Shown one piece after another: positions 35,236 through 38,850 of a stretch of 38,850 nt of DNA (position 1 is the stretch's first letter; every line of letters starts with the position of its first letter). Both the position numbers and the translations under genes were made by a program. This DNA is from a virus. The DNA lies in IMG/VR virus record IMGVR_UViG_3300002514_000081, positions 1-38,850 of that record, one strand, 5' to 3'. Below the pieces are notes generated by a model. The model saw only the letters and a program-made list of their open reading frames with translations, made no database searches and was not told where the DNA came from.

Positions 35236-36465
35236 TTAGTCTAAAATTATATCAAAAAGGTTAATAAAAACGGGTAGCCCGTAAGAATTTATAAATATTT
35301 TTCCTGCAAAAAATACATGTTTTATAGGTCTTGCAGAATCGTGAGAATCTGTATGATATCCAAAATCAATAATATCTAGCTTTAGCATTGTTGATTTTGA
35401 AGAATCAATCTCAAACATTTGCATCATAATATTATTAGTTGAAGATGTTCTTTCAAAAAATACAGAAACTCTTTCCCTTGCTAGCTCATCTGATGATAGG
35501 TTTATTCTTGATCCATCTGTTTCTGATTCATTTAATCCATAATTTGATGAATCTTCGCTTTTAACCCATGGGCCTTGCTGAGATAGAGATGTATTATCCT
35601 CATCATCATCAGGATCCCAGTTTATAACTGACGACTCCATATCCGATCTTGTTAATAATTCTCCAGGATCATCTGGGTGAATTTCTTGCGTAAACCAGCT
35701 ATCAGTCTTGTTTAAATGGTACATGAGATCTGATAATTGCAAATGCTCCGCCCTTGCTATTTGCACGTAATCTCCAAAGTATAGCGGAATACCCTGTGTC
35801 TCTTGTATGTTATCAGGATCAAAAAAGTCTTCCGGATCCATTACAATAGGAGGTAAGTATTTAAACTGGGGTGCATACTGAAGCCTTTCATCAAAAAATA
35901 ATGGATTTACAAAATCTACATTTATTGTGCTATCTCCTGGACCTTCTATAAATGGATAAGTATTACTAATAGTAAATTTATATGAATTTTTACTTAGCTT
36001 TGTTCTAAGCGATATTGACTCGCCTGCATCTCTAGTTCCTATTGTATATAGATTTTTAAAGCTATCTATTGATGATGAAAGTATTTTATCAGCTACAGAT
36101 GCAAATCCTTCAAACTGACCCGCTGGCGTATACTGAGGCTCTGACTGATCTGATCCTGTTACTAGTTTTTCTACTACACCATCACCCCTTAGCAAAATAT
36201 CAGGTGTTGTCTCATATCCCCAAAGCTTTCCAGAGTCATCTGACTCTAGTGTAATTGAATCATTAAATGATTTAATGGGGCATTCAAAGTATATTCTCTT
36301 TGTAGCATCTGATGATCCGCTTGCTATATCTTTCTCATAATATGTGTGCTTATCAGATACTGATGCATATGAAACTATTAGGTTTCCATCTGCTATTTGC
36401 CTTTTTCCTTCACTTGTGATGACTGCGTCTATCACTCTTGTTTTTGAATTAAGTATTCCTGCCAT
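35236..36465 (-). CDS. Virion structural protein with N-terminal module shared with the 236-aa gene, 409 aa
   Basis: N-terminal AGILNSKTRVIDAVITSEGK (2-21), then RQIADGNLIVSYASVSD (22-38), aligns with the opening of the 236-aa protein (GFLDHSTNNIILDAVLTDMG). The rest is acidic and beta-rich, with PLYFGDYVQIARAEHLQLSD and a long Asp/Ser-rich stretch (NWDPDDDEDNTSLSQQGP). Likely a baseplate or tail-attached protein; the shared module may be the docking part. ATG at 36463-36465 with GAGG some 14 bases upstream (rather far), behind a candidate late promoter at 36486-36493. It leads the seven-gene tail cluster. Confidence 0.75.
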   Translation of the reverse strand: MAGILNSKTRVIDAVITSEGKRQIADGNLIVSYASVSDKHTYYEKDIASGSSDATKRIYFECPIKSFNDSITLESDDSGKLWGYETTPDILLRGDGVVEKLVTGSDQSEPQYTPAGQFEGFASVADKILSSSIDSFKNLYTIGTRDAGESISLRTKLSKNSYKFTISNTYPFIEGPGDSTINVDFVNPLFFDERLQYAPQFKYLPPIVMDPEDFFDPDNIQETQGIPLYFGDYVQIARAEHLQLSDLMYHLNKTDSWFTQEIHPDDPGELLTRSDMESSVINWDPDDDEDNTSLSQQGPWVKSEDSSNYGLNESETDGSRINLSSDELARERVSVFFERTSSTNNIMMQMFEIDSSKSTMLKLDIIDFGYHTDSHDSARPIKHVFFAGKIFINSYGLPVFINLFDIILD

Positions 36466-36485
36466 GTCACAATAGCCTCAGATAC

Positions 36486-36493
36486 TAATTATA
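36486..36493 (-). promoter_or_regulatory. Candidate T4-type late promoter (TATAATTA) for the tail cluster
   Basis: Minus-strand TATAATTA matches TATAAATA at 7 of 8 positions, 20 bases before the ATG of the 409-aa gene, the same spacing as the candidate at 10361-10368. It also contains a sigma70 -10 (TATAAT), but no TTGACA-like hexamer sits 17 bases upstream. Confidence 0.35.
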
Positions 36494-36516
36494 CCGATAG
36501 TAAGTTTGATATAAAA

Positions 36517-37209
36517 TTACATTTTAGACTCTATATCTAAAATAATATCAATAATATCTCCATCATGTATATTTCCAGCTCCTGATGATTCAAGCTCATA
36601 CTTTGCAATCTTGAGCCTGATATCTATAATTCCAAAACTTTCTCCCCACATCCAGGCAGACGATTTTTCTATTAATGATATTTCACTTACTATAGAGTCT
36701 AATCTTTTTTCAAGCTTTAAAATAATTTCATTTATACTAAGATCTATTTCAACATTAAGGCTATCGCCTATTTCTACGAGTCTATCATAATCAGTATTAT
36801 CAAGAGCCTCCCTTGATTTATTAAATAAATCAGAGAATTTTTCTTTCTCTAACTCGCCAATTAGCTTATCAGGATGTGTCAGATATGCTATTTTTTTAAA
36901 TAGTTTTTTTACCCATCTAGGATGTTTTTTATCTGAGATGCTATTGTCTTCTTTGTTGCAATTTTGATCTTTTTCTTCGCTAGCGTTTTCAAAATTTTTA
37001 ATATCTACAGACGTTTTTGTGTCTATTTCTTTTTTATTATCATTTTGTTTGCAAGCCTTGCTTTTTATTCTCGTTATATCAGAAAGCCACTCCTTTTCGT
37101 AATCAAAGAGTGTACCTTTTATATCATCAAGAGCAGCTCTATAATATGAAAGCTTAGACTTTAACCTTCTAAGCTTTCTACTCTCATTTCTCTGTGTTGA
37201 GTTTTTCAA
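36517..37209 (-). CDS. J-domain (DnaJ-like) protein, 230 aa
   Basis: Residues about 98-150 (KKLFKKIAYLTHPDKLIGEL and following) contain the invariant HPD motif (112-114) between a basic helix and a second helix (EKFSDLFNKSREALDNTDYD), the core of a J-domain that stimulates Hsp70/DnaK. After it come a helical segment and SSAWMWGE (183-190), a Trp-x-Trp-like end I recall from viral J-domain proteins of this type. The N-terminal 60 residues are basic and helical; 50-95 is a polar linker with three Cys. The start is TTG at 37207-37209 with AGGAA seven bases upstream; the AGG lies in an inverted repeat (37218-37234). A role in recruiting host DnaK for virion assembly is inference. Confidence 0.78.
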   Translation of the reverse strand: MKNSTQRNESRKLRRLKSKLSYYRAALDDIKGTLFDYEKEWLSDITRIKSKACKQNDNKKEIDTKTSVDIKNFENASEEKDQNCNKEDNSISDKKHPRWVKKLFKKIAYLTHPDKLIGELEKEKFSDLFNKSREALDNTDYDRLVEIGDSLNVEIDLSINEIILKLEKRLDSIVSEISLIEKSSAWMWGESFGIIDIRLKIAKYELESSGAGNIHDGDIIDIILDIESKM

Positions 37210-37217
37210 TATAAATT

Positions 37218-37234
37218 CCTAGTATATTACTAGG
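37218..37234 (-). promoter_or_regulatory. Inverted repeat overlapping the ribosome binding site of the J-domain gene
   Basis: CCTAGTA (37218-37224), TAT, TACTAGG (37228-37234): a perfect 7-bp dyad with a 3-base centre. On the minus-strand mRNA its downstream arm includes the AGG of the AGGAA Shine-Dalgarno. A hairpin here, or a protein binding the dyad, could limit initiation at the TTG start. Function is inferred from position. Confidence 0.5.
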
Positions 37235-37280
37235 TATTTGAAAATATTTCCGAGTATTTAGTTTTTAAAACTATTATCTT

Positions 37281-37700
37281 TTATTTTGAAGGTCTGTCAG
37301 ATGTTTTTCTCTGCTTTGGTTTTTTTCTAGATGATTTTTTTTTGCTCTGGCCGTTTTCTACCAATGCGCTAGGCTCTTCTTCTTCTTCACCCTCCTCATC
37401 TGATTTCTGTATACCATCCCTTATTTTAACCATTGTTTGCTTTGATACTAAAAGGTCTCTATGCGATCTATTTATTAGATCAAATCCCTCTGATATAAAA
37501 TCTGGAACCATTGACAGAACTGACCCTAGAACCTTTACCGGATCCTCAGGGTTTTCTTTTGTCAGCGCTTCTATTCCTTTGTTTATTCTATCTGTCACAA
37601 AATTAACATGGTAATCTTTTTTTATTCTTGCAGTATCTAGTTTTAAAATCTCTTTATCTGCGCCTTTTATCATATTGTCTAATTCATCTAAAAACTTCAA
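37281..37700 (-). CDS. Unknown protein with acidic stretch and basic tail, 139 aa
   Basis: Not recognised. Helical N-terminal two thirds (FLDELDNMIKGADKEILKLD ... VDRINKGIEALTKE; VKVLGSVLSMVPDFISEGFD), then an acidic run (SDEEGEEEEEP) and a strongly basic tail (KKKSSRKKPKQRK). The charge layout suggests binding to nucleic acid or to a partner in assembly. TTG start at 37698-37700 with AGGTG five bases upstream. It follows the fibre-gene terminator, so it needs its own promoter; minus-strand TATAATTT (37725-37732) is a poor late-type candidate (6 of 8). Confidence 0.62.
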   Translation of the reverse strand: MKFLDELDNMIKGADKEILKLDTARIKKDYHVNFVTDRINKGIEALTKENPEDPVKVLGSVLSMVPDFISEGFDLINRSHRDLLVSKQTMVKIRDGIQKSDEEGEEEEEPSALVENGQSKKKSSRKKPKQRKTSDRPSK

Positions 37701-37738
37701 TTTTTCACCTGTTGATGCATAGAGAAATTATAAAAAAT

Positions 37739-37764
37739 GAGGACCGTGCGTAAACACGGTCCTC
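37739..37764 (-). terminator. Rho-independent terminator after the fibre-like gene
   Basis: GAGGACCGTG (37739-37748) and CACGGTCCTC (37755-37764) form a perfect 10-bp GC-rich stem with a 6-base loop. On the minus strand it is followed by ATTTTTTATAATT. It lies 31 bases after the fibre-like gene's stop codon and separates it from the J-domain/tail cluster. Confidence 0.93.
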
Positions 37765-37794
37765 AAAAATTACTCTACAAATATAATCTAAAGA

Positions 37795-38850
37795 TTAGCT
37801 TTGTTGTGCAGAGGTTTTTATAAGTACAACATCATCTTCCTCGAGATCAAAACTGAACTTGATCTGACCAGTAACACCTCTAACAATCTGATAGTCACCA
37901 GAAGTTGTTGGTGCAGCAGCATTTGATGAACTTGCAAGTAGTTGACCATTTACATACACCTGAGTGTTTGCTGGATTAACTTCGCCTGGAATGAATGCAG
38001 TGTGCTGCGTATATCCATTTCCATTTACGAATCCTGACGCTGCATTTAGCGAGAAAGGATCTGGTGAAGAAACTGATCCAGTTAGAACAGCATAGCCTAT
38101 CTGGCCACCACCGGCAGCTGAAGCTAGAACGTTTAGTGCTCCAATTATTGTTGTGCTTGCACCAAAGAGTGCATTTCCAACGAAGCTTGTCCAATCTCCA
38201 GTGTTTGCTAGTTTTATTCTATCGCCAGTCATATCTTTATGTGAAGCAAAGAATACACCATCTGATCCGGTTAGCTGAACCTGTGATCCTGAAGCTATAA
38301 CACCACCTGGTGATCTTAGAAGAACAGAGTCTAATGCAGTACCTGCACTATTCTCAACTAATATCTTCTCCTGAGCAGGTGTATCATGAGGTGAGATAAG
38401 AATCTCTGCACCGCCAGCCTTACCAAGAGACAAGCCCTTTTGATCTGGAACTGACAAGATCATTCCACCAGCTGAAGCTTCTATATTAATTGAATTAACA
38501 GCTGTTGATGTTGACTTGACTCCAACGTCTGAACCTGTTACGAATGTTCTATTCGCACCAACAAATGTTAGTGATCCAATTGATGTGCTGAAGTTTGAAG
38601 ATGCATCAGAGTCAAGTGAGATACCTGTACCATCTATTGCTATAGCACCAGCTGCATCAACATCTAAACCACCAGCAGTAGCATTAATGTCAATAGCATC
38701 AGTGCCTGTACCTGCTGAGTTCAACTGAAGAACTTGGGCTCCTCCGCCAGAAACTGTGAGTGCAAGATCTTTGGCAGCTGTACCGACAGCGATAACAGAG
38801 TCATCACCGGCTAGCATGTCAAGAACGCCAACAACGTCAACGTCCATACC
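37795..38850 (-). CDS. Tail-fibre-like structural protein (5' end beyond window)
   Basis: The frame is open to the right edge; the ATG at 38845-38847 is probably internal, because the preceding codon is open and the sequence begins in mid-repeat. At least 351 residues are present. The N-terminal visible half is built of short Gly/Ala/Asp/Ile-rich units (GTDAIDINATAGGLDVDAAG, AIAIDGTGISLDSDASS, SINIEASAGGMILSVPDQ), a pattern typical of beta-helical fibres. A C-terminal domain has QVYVNGQLLASSSN (about 300-313 of the visible part) and a QIKFSFDLEEDDVVLIKT end, often seen at the ends of phage tail proteins. Codon use seems less AT-rich than in neighbours. A fibre or adhesin role is inferred. A strong terminator follows. 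Confidence 0.8.
   Translation of the reverse strand, partial: GMDVDVVGVLDMLAGDDSVIAVGTAAKDLALTVSGGGAQVLQLNSAGTGTDAIDINATAGGLDVDAAGAIAIDGTGISLDSDASSNFSTSIGSLTFVGANRTFVTGSDVGVKSTSTAVNSINIEASAGGMILSVPDQKGLSLGKAGGAEILISPHDTPAQEKILVENSAGTALDSVLLRSPGGVIASGSQVQLTGSDGVFFASHKDMTGDRIKLANTGDWTSFVGNALFGASTTIIGALNVLASAAGGGQIGYAVLTGSVSSPDPFSLNAASGFVNGNGYTQHTAFIPGEVNPANTQVYVNGQLLASSSNAAAPTTSGDYQIVRGVTGQIKFSFDLEEDDVVLIKTSAQQS

Noticed and set aside
37259-37273. AT-rich palindrome TAGTTTTTAAAACTA in the gap between the 139-aa and J-domain genes
   Set aside because: Seven-base arms of mostly A/T with no loop and no following U-tract; expected by chance in DNA of this composition and not a terminator.
1-38850. 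tRNA genes, CRISPR arrays, insertion sequences, integrase or attachment sites, anti-phage defence genes
   Set aside because: No cloverleaf, regularly spaced repeats, terminal inverted repeats, transposase or recombinase motifs, or recognisable defence domains were found; gaps between genes are about 100 bases at most.

Overview
The window looks like part of the genome of a T4-like tailed phage (a myovirus in the class Caudoviricetes), probably an environmental or metagenomic relative rather than a close T4 cousin. By eye the DNA is AT-rich. All 31 supported genes lie on the minus strand, tightly packed, with many 1-17 bp overlaps. The set is diagnostic for a contractile-tailed T4-type virion: large terminase, portal, prohead protease, scaffold, gp23-type major capsid protein, neck proteins of the gp13 and gp14 type, a gp15-type tail completion protein and a tail sheath. 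No host gene, tRNA, insertion sequence, integrase or CRISPR array is visible. A marine host is plausible but cannot be shown from this sequence.

Read in the direction of transcription (high to low coordinates), the layout is as follows. (1) 38850-37795: 3' part of a fibre-like structural gene, closed by a strong terminator. (2) 37700-36517: a small unknown gene and a J-domain (DnaJ-like) protein. (3) 36465-21906: seven genes of probable baseplate or tail-adornment proteins (409, 938, 1311, 678, 236, 416 and 806 aa), with fibronectin-III-like and LamG-like folds and two domains shared between pairs of genes. (4) 21906-16444: a replication/recombination block with a RuvC-like resolvase, a gp61-like primase, a small unknown protein, a single-chain Mre11-Rad50 (gp47-gp46) nuclease and a small zinc-ribbon protein. 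(5) 16433-5322: the head module, with an unknown protein, large terminase, portal, an unknown 289-aa protein, prohead protease, four small unknown proteins, scaffold and major capsid protein, closed by a second strong terminator. (6) 5220-4630: a small histone-H1-like basic protein behind a late-promoter-like TATAAATT. (7) 4527-1: neck proteins gp13 and gp14, tail completion gp15 and the tail sheath, which runs off the left edge.

The genes form a coherent pathway. The scaffold and protease build and mature a prohead on the portal. The recombination block can supply resolved, debranched DNA to the terminase. Neck and completion proteins join the filled head to the sheathed tail, and the distal tail genes provide baseplate and fibre parts. 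Relative to T4 the head-tail order is rearranged (17-20-21-22-23, then 13-14-15-18), and replication genes are inserted between tail and packaging genes.

No gene-free stretch longer than about 100 bases exists. The longest gaps are 4528-4629, 37701-37794, 19805-19889, 10341-10421, 26322-26392 and 37210-37280. Open frames on the plus strand all look like shadows of minus-strand genes. I see nothing that amounts to a clear new defence or mobile system. The items most worth a second look are the fused Mre11-Rad50, the H1-like protein, the J-domain gene with a hairpin over its ribosome binding site, and the cluster of unknown small head-module proteins with a possible capsid-targeting signal.
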